A stretch of DNA of 39,517 bases from Rhodospirillaceae bacterium (GTDB lineage: Bacteria; Pseudomonadota; Alphaproteobacteria; Rhodospirillales; UBA2165), in the NCBI GenBank assembly GCA_002687515.1, contig NZAK01000122.1, positions 1-39,517 of the forward strand. The letters are read 5' to 3'. A program made the position numbers and the translations under genes. The notes below the pieces were generated by a model. The model was given only the letters and a program-made list of their open reading frames with translations, made no database searches and was not told where the DNA came from. Below are positions 19,869-28,115 of the stretch, one piece after another (positions within the stretch are counted from its first letter, which is position 1; each line of letters opens with the position of its first letter).

Positions 19869-20302
19869 ATCAGGCTCCGCCGATCCGGGTTCTCGGTGAC
19901 TTTCGGGATAACTCACTTAAAACAAAATATATATAACTAAAAGGATGTGATTGTTGTTGGAGCCGGTATAAGTGGGATTAAATTTTTTCAAGGGGTTATC
20001 CCGGGCTTAACCATTGCGACGAAATTTGATGCCAAATGTTGTGGATCGATCAAGGATAAATGCCAATTAGCCCCGGTTGACGCTAATATTCAGGGTACCG
20101 ACCAGGGCATGGACCAGGGTATGAAACTGTGCATGTTGTTTAATATGGTTGCAAAATCTTCCGGTTCCGCAGTTTCAGGGATAACCGGATTTCCTTGTAT
20201 AAGAATGTGGCCGAAGATATGTGATGGTGGCACCGAATCCGGTATCTTTGAAATCAACCTCACTTATCCCCTGTTTATTCATATTTGTCCCGGACCGAAC
20301 AA
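19869..20302. other. oriC: putative chromosomal replication origin (oriC)
   Basis: This 434-bp gene-free gap separates divergent hemE and ppsR. It contains five exact TTATCC cores: 19996-20001 and 20264-20269 on plus, and 19906-19911, 20054-20059 and 20179-20184 on minus. It also has a near DnaA box CGATCCACA (minus, 20040-20048). An A/T tract (19915-19941) and a T-run (19980-19988) could unwind. TTAT-N7-TTAACC (19996-20012) is one mismatch from the CtrA consensus. Gene order (hemE | ppsR-maf-aroE-coaE-dnaQ) matches the Caulobacter origin region, and genes point away from the gap on both sides. None of the boxes is a full 9/9 E. coli-type match. Confidence 0.8.
19996..20012 (+). promoter_or_regulatory. 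CtrA-like binding site in oriC
   Basis: TTAT-CCCGGGC-TTAACC differs from TTAA-N7-TTAAC by one base, and its right half continues as TTAACCAT, the half-site described in several alphaproteobacteria. CtrA represses initiation at the Caulobacter origin; a similar role here is inference. Confidence 0.45.
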
Positions 20303-21127
20303 ATGGAAGAGTTTCATCTGCATCTGATTTCCGATGCCACCGGCGAAACGGTTCAATCGGTGGCGCGCGCCTGTCTGGTTCAATTCGAGAATATCAAACC
20401 GCGCGAGCATTTATGGACATTGGTGCGCACCGAAGGACAGGTCGATAAAGTGATTGCCGGGATCGAGGAAAATCCGGGTTTCGTTCTCTTTACCCTGGTG
20501 GACGCAAATGTACGCGCCAAGCTGCTGGACGCCTGCCGGCAAATTCGTGTCCCTTGTGTTTCGGTCTTGCAGCCGATCATGGCGGCGTTCGGCGGTTACT
20601 TGAATATCGAACAACAGGCCCGGCCCGGCCGGCAACATGTGCTCGACAACGAATATTATTCGCGTATCTCGGCGATGGATTACGCCTTGAGTCATGATGA
20701 CGGTCAGGCACCCTGGAATCTGGAAGAAGCCGATGTCGTCCTTATCGGTGTTTCCCGAACCTCGAAAACACCGACCTGCATTTACCTGGCGAACCGGGGG
20801 ATCAAGGCGGCCAATATCCCAATCATCCTCGGCATGGACCTTCCCGAAGAGGCATTCAACCTCACGAAACCGCTGGTCGTCGGTTTAATCAAGGAAACCA
20901 GCAATCTTGTTCAAATCCGGCGCAACCGGCTGCGCATGCTGAACGAAGGCGACGAATCCGAATATGCCGATCCCGAAGCGGTCGCAGAGGAGGTGAAATT
21001 CGCCAACCGCATCATTGCCGGGCAAGACTGGCCGGTGATCGATGTGACGCGCCGTTCGATCGAGGAAACGGCGGCTTCGATTATGCAAATGCTTTCGATA
21101 GCGTCCCAGCCGGAGCAAGAAAGCTGA
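20303..21127 (+). CDS. ppsR: pyruvate,phosphate/water dikinase regulatory protein
   Basis: This bifunctional kinase/pyrophosphorylase (DUF299 family) uses ADP to inactivate, and phosphate to reactivate, pyruvate phosphate dikinase or PEP synthase. ATG 20303 gives 274 residues starting MEEFHLHLISDATGETVQSVARA, the family signature. The P-loop GVSRTSKT lies at residues 149-156. An upstream TTG (20285) is a possible but weaker start. The gene is the first right of the putative origin and corresponds to the gene at that place in Caulobacter. Confidence 0.95.
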   Translation: MEEFHLHLISDATGETVQSVARACLVQFENIKPREHLWTLVRTEGQVDKVIAGIEENPGFVLFTLVDANVRAKLLDACRQIRVPCVSVLQPIMAAFGGYLNIEQQARPGRQHVLDNEYYSRISAMDYALSHDDGQAPWNLEEADVVLIGVSRTSKTPTCIYLANRGIKAANIPIILGMDLPEEAFNLTKPLVVGLIKETSNLVQIRRNRLRMLNEGDESEYADPEAVAEEVKFANRIIAGQDWPVIDVTRRSIEETAASIMQMLSIASQPEQES

Positions 21128-21159
21128 ACGGTATTTCAAACCAAATTCCGACAGGCGGG

Positions 21160-21741
21160 TTGATTCTTGCCTCTGCCAGCAAGGTGCGCGCCCGGCTGCT
21201 TGAGGGTGCGCGCGTGCCGTTCACCATTCACCCCGCCGATGTCAACGAGGATCGCATCAAGCAAGCGCAAAAAGGCGAGAACACGGATACCATCGCATTA
21301 CGCCTGGCCGAAGCCAAGGCCCGCGCCATCGCCAAGGAACATGCCGATAAGATGATAATCGGCGCCGATCAGATCCTTGCATGCGACGGCCGGCTGTTCG
21401 ACAAGCCCAAGGATCGCGCCGAAGCGGAAGGGCACCTCAGAACCCTGCGCGGTCGGACCCACCGGCTGATTACCGCCTGTGCCGTTGTGCATGGCGAGGA
21501 TTTGCTGTGGCAAAGTTGCGCCGAGGCGCGTCTGACCATGCGTGATTTCTCGGATGCGTTCATTGGCTCTTATCTGGATGACGTCGGCGATGACGCGTTG
21601 GCATCGGTCGGCGCCTACCGGCTGGAAGATATGGGGGCGCAGCTTTTTTCCAAAATCGAGGGCGATTATTTCACCATCCTTGGTTTGCCCTTGCTGCCGC
21701 TCCTGGATTTCCTGCGCGCCCGGGGAGTGTTGCGGCAATGA
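21160..21741 (+). CDS. maf: Maf-like nucleotide pyrophosphatase
   Basis: Maf proteins hydrolyse non-canonical or canonical nucleoside triphosphates to monophosphates and are linked to septum control. The product is ~193 residues. The substrate loop LILASASKVRARLLEGA matches the family, as does the conserved IIGADQILACDGRLFDKP and KIEGDYFTILGLPLLPLL. The start is uncertain: TTG 21160 gives MILASAS, but most homologues have a few residues before this, so translation might begin at a rare codon upstream. It overlaps aroE by four bases (ATGA). Confidence 0.92.
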   Translation: MILASASKVRARLLEGARVPFTIHPADVNEDRIKQAQKGENTDTIALRLAEAKARAIAKEHADKMIIGADQILACDGRLFDKPKDRAEAEGHLRTLRGRTHRLITACAVVHGEDLLWQSCAEARLTMRDFSDAFIGSYLDDVGDDALASVGAYRLEDMGAQLFSKIEGDYFTILGLPLLPLLDFLRARGVLRQ

Positions 21742-22598
21742 TGAATAACGGGACAATTACCGGCACTATATCCGGAGCGGCCAGGCTTGCCGGTGTCATG
21801 GGATGGCCCATCGGCCACTCCCTGTCGCCCCGTATCCACGGATACTGGCTCGAAACACTCGGTATCGACGGCGCCTATGTTCCCCTGGCGGTGGCGCCTG
21901 AAAACCTCGCCGATGCGCTCCGCGCATTACCGAAGCTGGGATTTGCCGGGGTTAACATCACCATCCCCCATAAACAGACGGCCCTTGCCGCGCTTGATCA
22001 TGTCGATGATCTGGCGCGCCGCATCGGCGCCGTAAATACGGTTACCGTCGGCGCCGGCGGAACCCTCGCCGGCAGCAATACGGACGCCTTTGGTTTCATC
22101 GAAAATCTGCGCGCCGGGGCGCCGCGTCTTGAATTCGGCGGCGCACCGGTGGTGATTCTCGGCGCCGGCGGCGCGGCGCGCGGCGTCGCGGTGGCGCTGA
22201 TCGATGCCGGGGCGGCCGATATCCGCCTTTTGAACCGGACCCGGGCGCGCGCCGAAGCGTTGGCCGGTGACCTCGGCGGCATCGAGATATTGGATTGGCG
22301 GGAACGCGCCGATGCCCTGGATGGGGCGGCGCTGCTGGTCAACACGACCAGCCTCGGCATGACCGGCGCCGCGGCGCTCGATCTTTCCCTTGAAAAACTT
22401 CCGTCCAGCGCGGTGGTCAACGATATCGTCTATGCGCCGCTGCAGACACCGTTGCTGGCCGCCGCGCGGGCGCGCGGCAACGAAGTCGTCGATGGGCTCG
22501 GCATGCTATTGCATCAGGCGCGCCCGGCTTTTGCCGCATGGTTCGGTGCCGAGCCCGAGGTGACGCCGGGCCTGCGCGATCATATCCTCGGGCCTTGA
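21738..22598 (+). CDS. aroE: shikimate dehydrogenase
   Basis: AroE reduces 3-dehydroshikimate to shikimate with NADPH in aromatic amino-acid synthesis. The product is 286 residues. The substrate-binding segments GHSLSPRIHGYWL and NITIPHKQTALA (catalytic Lys) are clear, followed by GSNTDAFGFIENL and the NADP loop ILGAGGAARGVAVAL. Two adjacent ATGs begin the gene; the first overlaps the maf stop. The location between maf and coaE is conserved in Alphaproteobacteria. Confidence 0.97.
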   Translation: MMNNGTITGTISGAARLAGVMGWPIGHSLSPRIHGYWLETLGIDGAYVPLAVAPENLADALRALPKLGFAGVNITIPHKQTALAALDHVDDLARRIGAVNTVTVGAGGTLAGSNTDAFGFIENLRAGAPRLEFGGAPVVILGAGGAARGVAVALIDAGAADIRLLNRTRARAEALAGDLGGIEILDWRERADALDGAALLVNTTSLGMTGAAALDLSLEKLPSSAVVNDIVYAPLQTPLLAAARARGNEVVDGLGMLLHQARPAFAAWFGAEPEVTPGLRDHILGP

Positions 22599-22614
22599 GG
22601 CGGGACGGGCGAAA

Positions 22615-23238
22615 ATGGTCATCATCGGCCTCACCGGTTCGATCGCCATGGGCAAATCCACCATCGCCGGAATGTTCCATTACCTCGGCATTCCCGTTTA
22701 CGATGCCGACGCTACCGTCCACCGACTGTTGGCCAAGGGCGGCGAAGCGGTCGGCGCGGTGACGCGCGCCTTTCCCGGAAGCGCCGAGAACGGTGCCGTA
22801 AGCCGGGCCCGGCTGGGGGCCGAGGTGTTTGGCGATGATGCGGCGCTGGCGCGCCTGGAAGCCATATTGCATCCCATCGTCCGGCGCGAACAAAAACGCT
22901 TCTTGAAACTGGCCACCGGCCGCCGCGACGCCGTCGCGGTTCTCGATATCCCGCTATTGTTTGAATCCAGGAGCGATGAACATTGCGATCTGATCGCGGT
23001 GGTCAGCGCCACGCCTTTCCTGCAACGCAGCCGTATCTTGGCAAGACCCGGCATGACGGTGGATAAAATGCGCGCCATCATCGCCCACCAGATGCCCGAT
23101 CATGAAAAACGCCGGCGCGCCGATTTCGTCATCAATACCGGTCTTGACCGCTACCACAGCTTGCGGGAGGTGCGAAACATCGTCAAAGTGGCCCGCGCCA
23201 TCAAGGGAACCCACTGGCCGCCGGTCAAGCTGAGATAA
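22615..23238 (+). CDS. coaE: dephospho-CoA kinase
   Basis: CoaE phosphorylates dephospho-CoA at the ribose 3' hydroxyl, the last step of coenzyme A synthesis. The product is 207 residues. The P-loop GSIAMGKST is at residues 8-16, followed by the typical PVYDADATVHRLL and VLDIPLLFE segments. It lies 16 bp after aroE, and the run ppsR-maf-aroE-coaE-dnaQ looks like one transcript. Confidence 0.96.
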   Translation: MVIIGLTGSIAMGKSTIAGMFHYLGIPVYDADATVHRLLAKGGEAVGAVTRAFPGSAENGAVSRARLGAEVFGDDAALARLEAILHPIVRREQKRFLKLATGRRDAVAVLDIPLLFESRSDEHCDLIAVVSATPFLQRSRILARPGMTVDKMRAIIAHQMPDHEKRRRADFVINTGLDRYHSLREVRNIVKVARAIKGTHWPPVKLR

Positions 23239-23297
23239 CGGTATCCGCGGCCAGGAAAAATTGGCCAGAAACTATTGACCAGGGAAATGGACCCAGC

Positions 23298-23969
23298 ATG
23301 AGAGAAATCGTCCTCGATACGGAAACCACTGGCCTCAATCCCGCGGCTGGCGACAAGATCGTCGAAATCGGCTGCATCGAGCTCGACAATCACCTGCCGA
23401 CGGGGCGCACCTATCACCAATATATCAATCCCGAACGGCCGATGCCGGAAGAAACCTTCGCCATCCACGGCCTATCCGATGAGTTTCTGGCCGAGCAGCT
23501 GGTGATGGCCGATGTCGCCGAAGCATTCCTGGAATTTATCGGCGCGGCGCCGCTGGTCATCCATAACGCCGAATTCGACCTGCGTTTCATCAATGCCGAA
23601 CTTGAAGCGCTGGACCGGCCGCCGCTGCCGGCGAAACGCGCCATCGATACGGTCGGCCTGGCCCGTTCGGCCTTTCCCGGCGCGCCGGCCAGCCTGGATG
23701 CGTTGTGCAAGCGGTTCGGCATCGATAATTCCTCGCGCGCTCTGCACGGCGCGCTCCTGGATGCCCAGCTTTTGGCCGAGGTCTACCTGGAGCTTATCGG
23801 CGGGCGGCAACCGGACTTAAAATTGAAAAACGATGCCGCCGCCGCCGGCACGGCCGCGGCCGCCGAAACGGCGCGCCGCGCCCCGAGGCCGCATGCGCCG
23901 AGCCAGGCCGAGCTGGCGGCGCATGATAAATTCCTCGAAAAAATTGATAAGCCGGTCTGGCGGGAATGA
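23298..23969 (+). CDS. dnaQ: DNA polymerase III epsilon subunit (3'-5' proofreading exonuclease)
   Basis: DnaQ proofreads for the replicative polymerase. The product is 223 residues. The DEDDh exonuclease motifs are visible: ExoI LDTETTGL (Asp7, Glu9), ExoII HNAEFDLRF, and ExoIII with LHGALLDAQLLAEVYLEL. The end of the protein is an Ala-rich linker followed by ~30 residues that should bind the polymerase alpha subunit. A 59-bp gap after coaE leaves room for a separate promoter. Confidence 0.96.
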   Translation: MREIVLDTETTGLNPAAGDKIVEIGCIELDNHLPTGRTYHQYINPERPMPEETFAIHGLSDEFLAEQLVMADVAEAFLEFIGAAPLVIHNAEFDLRFINAELEALDRPPLPAKRAIDTVGLARSAFPGAPASLDALCKRFGIDNSSRALHGALLDAQLLAEVYLELIGGRQPDLKLKNDAAAAGTAAAAETARRAPRPHAPSQAELAAHDKFLEKIDKPVWRE

Positions 23970-23991
23970 GGCCGATCGATTGCGATTGGCC
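23970..23991. terminator. hairpin between convergent dnaQ and secB
   Basis: GGCCGATC (23970-23977) pairs with GATTGGCC (23984-23991) with one G-T pair and a six-base loop, within the 30-bp gap of two converging genes. It has no T-run, so this is a weak terminator candidate. Confidence 0.3.
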
Positions 23992-23999
23992 CCGCGAAT

Positions 24000-24596
24000 T
24001 CAATTTTCCTTTGCCGCCGTGTCCTCGCCCTCACCGGGCTCAACCTCGCCCCCTGCTTCGGACTCTTGTTGCACCTGCATCATGCGCTGCTGGTAAAGCG
24101 CCGCGAAATCGATCGGCGATAGCATCAAGGGCGCGAAGCCGCCGTCGCCGGTCATGTCGCCGATAATCCGGCGCATGAACGGGAACAGGATCAGCGGGCA
24201 TTCGATCAACAGGACCGGTCCCAGGGCCTCGGCATCGACGTTAACCGTGAACAGGCCCGCATATTCGATCTCCAGCAAATAGGCGAGTTGATCCTTGACC
24301 CGCGCCTCGGCGCGGCTCTTGATCATCACTTCGAAAAGGTTATCGGCCTTGGCTTCGGCGCCGACATCGATATCGACCTGAATTTCCGGCAGATCGGTCT
24401 GCAATTCGTTGTAGATTTCCGGCGTATGCGGCGCTTCGAAGGAAAAATCCTTGATATACTGTCCGTTGATGGCAAGCGGTGTATTTTCGTCAAGCCCGCC
24501 ATTTCCCCCTTTATTTTCTTGGCCGCCTTCGGACGCGGCGTCCGGTTCCGGGGTAAATCTTTCCTCGGGGATGGGATTTTCGTCGTCTTCCGCCAT
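24000..24596 (-). CDS. secB: protein-export chaperone SecB
   Basis: SecB holds preproteins unfolded and hands them to SecA. The core (residues ~42-178; INGQYIKDFSFEAPHTPEIYN, then GPVLLIECPLILFPFMRRIIGDMTGDGGFAPLMLSPIDFAALYQQR) is typical. At 198 residues it is longer than usual (~150-165) because of a ~40-residue Glu/Gly/Pro-rich N-terminal extension and an acidic C-terminal tail. The AAGGA ribosome site upstream of this ATG supports the long start. It converges with dnaQ and is downstream of fxsA. Confidence 0.95.
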   Translation of the reverse strand: MAEDDENPIPEERFTPEPDAASEGGQENKGGNGGLDENTPLAINGQYIKDFSFEAPHTPEIYNELQTDLPEIQVDIDVGAEAKADNLFEVMIKSRAEARVKDQLAYLLEIEYAGLFTVNVDAEALGPVLLIECPLILFPFMRRIIGDMTGDGGFAPLMLSPIDFAALYQQRMMQVQQESEAGGEVEPGEGEDTAAKEN

Positions 24597-24635
24597 GTCG
24601 GTTCCTTTTCAAAATCAGCGGGTCACTGCCTAGCA

Positions 24636-25136
24636 TTATTCGATCCGGCGTACAATGTCGTCGGTGTTCTTCTTTGCCGCGCCATCGTCGTCGGTCAAAT
24701 CTACGAATTCCCCATCGATCACCGATGCGTCTTCGGTGTCCGTGTGGGCTGCGGCCGCGCCTTGGACATGAATGCCGCCGCGCGCCGCAACGAATGATGC
24801 GACACCGCGCCGCAGGATGATCCGCAAGGGTGGAATGAACAGTAAGAATCCGACCGCATCGGTGACGAAACCGGGGGTCAGCAGCAAGACGCCCGCGAAC
24901 AGAAGGCAGAGGCCATCGAAAACCTCGGCCAGCGGCATTTCACCCCGCGCCATCACTTCCTGGGCACGGAACATTTCGGCCAGCCCCTGCGCGCGCAGTA
25001 ATCCGGCACCGATTGCCGCGGTCAGGAAAATCACCGCGATGGTGGGCCAAAGACCGATGATGCCGCCAACCTGGATGAATACGCCGATTTCAATAATGGG
25101 AACGGCGACCAGCAGAAAAAATATGATACAACCCAA
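24636..25136 (-). CDS. fxsA: FxsA-family membrane protein
   Basis: This 166-residue inner-membrane protein has 2-4 hydrophobic helices (FFLLVAVPIIEIGVFIQVG, LWPTIAVIFLTAAIGAGLL, LCLLFAGVLLLTPGFVTDAVGFLLFIPPLR) and a soluble C-terminal tail. E. coli FxsA is known for affecting exclusion of phage T7 by F; the general function is unknown. The pairing with secB and divergence from the Tim44-domain gene is a recurring alphaproteobacterial arrangement. No SecB-related role is shown. Confidence 0.92.
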   Translation of the reverse strand: MGCIIFFLLVAVPIIEIGVFIQVGGIIGLWPTIAVIFLTAAIGAGLLRAQGLAEMFRAQEVMARGEMPLAEVFDGLCLLFAGVLLLTPGFVTDAVGFLLFIPPLRIILRRGVASFVAARGGIHVQGAAAAHTDTEDASVIDGEFVDLTDDDGAAKKNTDDIVRRIE

Positions 25137-25350
25137 TGTTTATGCCCTAAGCGCGTTCAAAATATGCTTGCTTCCTTGCCAGTGGAGATTGATCTACCTA
25201 TTTAGTATGATAGGAGCATGAATGCACGTAATGAGGCGCAGGCTGGACCGCGCGGCGGCGAAAGGATAAACTATCCCGGCATGGCCGTTTATCCTGCGGC
25301 AAATCAGGTCTGCAACCCTTTCTTTATATTGACCCGGTACGGTGAAGTTA
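25137..25350. promoter_or_regulatory. fxsA / Tim44-gene divergent region with inverted repeat
   Basis: This 214-bp gap contains a 9-bp perfect inverted repeat, AGGATAAAC (25263-25271) and GTTTATCCT (25287-25295), with a 15-nt loop. A TATGAT (25206-25211) could be a -10 element for the Tim44 gene. Immediately after it is TAGGAG (25211-25216), a strong ribosome-site sequence, followed by ATGs at 25218 and 25222 that open short reading frames of 46 and 15 codons. The repeat could be an operator, a leader hairpin, or a pair of DnaA-box cores (TTATCC in each arm). Confidence 0.4.
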
Positions 25351-26061
25351 ATGGGTGAAGGTTTCCAGTTTATAGATATCATCTTGTTCGCGATGATCGC
25401 GGCGTTCCTGATTCTCAGGCTACGCAACGTTCTTGGCCGGCACAAGGATCATGGCCGCCCGCAGAAGGATCCGTTCACGCCGGACCCGCAGGCGCCGGAC
25501 CCGCATTCGCCCGCCAAGGACGATAATGTCATCCAATTGCCCGATCAGGGCAATCAGGAATTCACCGAAGATGAAACACCAGTTTCCGAAGATAGTGCCC
25601 AAGCCTCGCCCCTCGACCAGGGGTTTGCCGACATCAGGGCCGCCGATAATTCTTTCGATGCGTCCGAATTCATTGCCGGCGCCCGCGCCGCCTTTGAAAT
25701 GATCGTCGAAGCCTTTGCCAAAGGCGACCGCGAGACCCTGAATTCATTGTTGAATGACGAGGTCTACAATAACTTCGTCACCGCTATCCACAATCGCGAG
25801 GAAAATAACGAAACCCTTGAGAACACATTGATCCGGCTGGTTTCGAACGAAGCGATCGAAGCATATGTGGAAAATTCAATCGGTTTAATTACGGTGAAGA
25901 TCATTTCCGAGCAAGTCAATGTGACCCGCAATGCGGACGGCGAGGTTGTTGATGGAAACTCGAATCAAATTTCCGAAATCACGGATATCTGGACCTTTGC
26001 CCGCGATCTCGGCTCGCGCAATCCCAATTGGCAACTGGTCGCGACACGCAGCCTCGATTGA
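25351..26061 (+). CDS. Tim44/TimA-domain inner-membrane protein
   Basis: This 236-residue protein resembles bacterial relatives of the mitochondrial import factor Tim44. An N-terminal membrane segment (FQFIDIILFAMIAAFLILRLRNVLG) is followed by an acidic, Pro-rich linker. A Tim44-like domain covers residues ~105-236 (ARAAFEMIVEAFAKGDRETLNSLLNDEVYNNF through TDIWTFARDLGSRNPNWQLVATRS). ATG 25351 is preferred to GTG 25342. Proteins of this family are thought to help outer-membrane or periplasmic processes; the role is not established. mltA follows with essentially no gap. Confidence 0.93.
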   Translation: MGEGFQFIDIILFAMIAAFLILRLRNVLGRHKDHGRPQKDPFTPDPQAPDPHSPAKDDNVIQLPDQGNQEFTEDETPVSEDSAQASPLDQGFADIRAADNSFDASEFIAGARAAFEMIVEAFAKGDRETLNSLLNDEVYNNFVTAIHNREENNETLENTLIRLVSNEAIEAYVENSIGLITVKIISEQVNVTRNADGEVVDGNSNQISEITDIWTFARDLGSRNPNWQLVATRSLD

Positions 26062-26089
26062 TCATCCCGTCATTTCTAAATTCCGCCGC

Positions 26090-27286
26090 TTGCAGCGGGC
26101 CGCCGCCCTTTGGCTTGCGATTGGCCTTGCCGCCGGCTTGTCCGCCTGCGCGGCGCCGCCGGAAAGGGAACCTTCGGCTTTTGGCGCGCTCTCATTGGCG
26201 CCGCTGGAATTCGACGCCATTCCCGGCTGGCAATTGGATGACCACCGCGCCGCGCTGATCGCCTTTATCGCCACCTGCCGGCGGTTCGATAGGTTGCAAC
26301 CGGGGCAGCCGCTGCCGCCGGCGATCTATGCCGGCCTGGCCGCCGATTGGCAGGGCGTCTGCGCCGTTGCCCGGGGCGCCGAACATGGGGGAACGCCGGC
26401 GAAACAGTTTTTCGAGACCTGGTTTCAGCCCTTTGCGGTCGCCGGCAATAAGGAAAAAACCGGACTAATCACAGGCTATTTTGAACCGCAGCTTAATGGT
26501 TCCACAAAGCGCAGCCAGCGCTTCAGCGTGCCGCTCTATCGCCGCCCGCCCGATCTGATCAGTGTCGATCTCGGCCAGTTCGATAGCCGCCTGAGCGGCC
26601 GCAATATATCCGGTCAGGTGCGCGGCAACAAATTCATCCCCTATCTGGACCGCTCCGAGATCGAGCGCGGCGCCCTGGTCGGACAGAGGCTCGAAGTGGT
26701 TTGGGTGGACGATGCCATCGACGCCTTTTTTCTGCATATCCAGGGATCGGGACGGATTCTGCTGGACAGCGGCGAAACCATACGGGTTGGATTTGACGGC
26801 AAGAACGGCCGCCCCTACCGCGCCATCGGCCGCGACCTGGTGGCGATGGGCGCCATTCAGAAAAAAGACATCTCGTTGCAGACCATCCGGCAGTGGCTGA
26901 AGACCAATCCGGGCCAGGCGCGGGCGCTGATGAACCGCAATCCGTCCTATGTGTTTTTCAAGCGCATTATCGGTCCCGGCCCGATCGGCGCCGCCGGTAT
27001 CCCGCTGACCCCGGGCCGCAGTTTCGCGGTCGATCTCAAATACCTGCCGATGGGCGCGCCGATCTGGCTGCAAACCACCAACCCCCTCAATCCGCTGCTG
27101 CCGCTGGCCCGTCTGGTCGTCGCCCAGGATACCGGTTCCGCGATCACCGGACCGGTGCGCGGCGATCTGTTCTGGGGCGCCGGGCGCTACGCCCTGGAGG
27201 CCGCCGGCCGGATGAAGAATCCGGGCCGGCTGTACCTCTTGATACCGAAATCGGCGGCACGGCGGACTTTACTTCAATCCGGTTAA
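26090..27286 (+). CDS. mltA: membrane-bound lytic murein transglycosylase A
   Basis: MltA cleaves peptidoglycan glycan strands, forming 1,6-anhydromuropeptides, and is held in the outer membrane by a lipid. The leader LWLAIGLAAGLSAC ends in a lipobox. The MltA domain has GLITGYFEPQLNGS and DAFFLHIQGSGRI. The C-terminal 3D domain has VVAQDTGSAITGPVRGDLFWGAG with the expected catalytic Asp. The start is uncertain: no in-frame ATG lies near the leader. The ATGs upstream are inside the Tim44 gene. TTG 26090 gives a sensible leader, and a rare ATT at 26057 would be another option. Length is ~398 residues. Confidence 0.93.
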   Translation: MQRAAALWLAIGLAAGLSACAAPPEREPSAFGALSLAPLEFDAIPGWQLDDHRAALIAFIATCRRFDRLQPGQPLPPAIYAGLAADWQGVCAVARGAEHGGTPAKQFFETWFQPFAVAGNKEKTGLITGYFEPQLNGSTKRSQRFSVPLYRRPPDLISVDLGQFDSRLSGRNISGQVRGNKFIPYLDRSEIERGALVGQRLEVVWVDDAIDAFFLHIQGSGRILLDSGETIRVGFDGKNGRPYRAIGRDLVAMGAIQKKDISLQTIRQWLKTNPGQARALMNRNPSYVFFKRIIGPGPIGAAGIPLTPGRSFAVDLKYLPMGAPIWLQTTNPLNPLLPLARLVVAQDTGSAITGPVRGDLFWGAGRYALEAAGRMKNPGRLYLLIPKSAARRTLLQSG

Positions 27287-27302
27287 TCGGCACTCTGGCC
27301 GG

Positions 27303-28115
27303 ATGGCCGAAATCGAAAATAATGCGCCCGCTTCGGCACCAATCCGGGTGGTGCTGTTCGTCACCTGCCTCGTCGATCTGATCCGCCCAACCGTCGGTTT
27401 TGCCGCCGTCAGGCTGCTCGAAGACGCCGGCTGCCGGGTGGCGGTGCCGGAAGCGCAGACCTGCTGCGGCCAGCCCGCCTACAACAGCGGCGATCGAAAA
27501 AATGCGGTGCGCATCGCCGAGCAGGTGATCGATGCCTTCGCCGGTTTCGATTACGTGGTGGCGCCGTCCGGTTCCTGTGCGGCGATGATCAAAATCCATT
27601 ATCCGCGCCTTTTTGCCGATGATCCGGTGCTGGGTCCCGCCGCCGGTGATCTTGCCGGGCGCACATATGAATTGACGGAATTCCTGGTCGATGTCCGGGG
27701 CGCCGGAAAGATTACCGCGCGCCTAGATGGCGCCGCCGCCTATCACGATTCCTGCTCGGGCCTGCGCGAGCTGGGGATTAAGGAACAGCCGCGCAAACTG
27801 CTGGCATCGGTCGATGGGCTGCAACTGGCCGAATATGGCGGCGCCGAGACCTGCTGCGGGTTCGGCGGCGTCTTTTGCGTCAAATATCCGGATATTTCCG
27901 ACCATCTAGCGACGGACCGCTTGGTGGAGCTGGAAAAATCCGGCGCAGGCCTTCTGCTCGGCGGCGATCTCGGCTGCCTCTGCCAGCTTGCCGGCAAGCT
28001 GAGCCGCGCCTGTTCGCCGATCCGCGTCCGTCATCTGGCCGAAGTGCTGGCCGGCATGACCGATACGCCGGCCATCTGCCAAGGAGATGGTAAACGGGGG
28101 GACGAAGAACGGTGA
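27303..28115 (+). CDS. lutA: lactate-utilisation protein A (CCG-domain oxidoreductase)
   Basis: LutA is the CCG-domain subunit of the LutABC L-lactate oxidation system, working with LutB and LutC at the membrane or cytoplasmic face. The product is 270 residues, slightly long. The two CCG modules are clear: AQTCCGQPAYNSG and GAETCCGFGGVFCVKYPDIS, with other conserved Cys in PSGSCAAMI and SCSGLRELG. It starts 16 bp after mltA and overlaps lutB by four bases. Similar CCG proteins occur in other oxidoreductases (for example glycolate oxidase), but the three-gene set fixes the call. Confidence 0.94.
   Translation: MAEIENNAPASAPIRVVLFVTCLVDLIRPTVGFAAVRLLEDAGCRVAVPEAQTCCGQPAYNSGDRKNAVRIAEQVIDAFAGFDYVVAPSGSCAAMIKIHYPRLFADDPVLGPAAGDLAGRTYELTEFLVDVRGAGKITARLDGAAAYHDSCSGLRELGIKEQPRKLLASVDGLQLAEYGGAETCCGFGGVFCVKYPDISDHLATDRLVELEKSGAGLLLGGDLGCLCQLAGKLSRACSPIRVRHLAEVLAGMTDTPAICQGDGKRGDEER

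Noticed and set aside
19947-20327. A 126-codon open frame beginning with a Rossmann-like VIVVGAGISGI sequence
   Set aside because: It spans the putative origin, overlaps ppsR out of frame, starts with GTG without a ribosome site, has AT-rich codon use unlike real genes here, and loses all similarity to flavoproteins after the first dozen residues.
25263-25295. The TTATCC pair as a second replication origin
   Set aside because: Only two cores occur, both explained by one inverted repeat; the gene context and AT-rich structure of the hemE-ppsR gap fit an origin far better.
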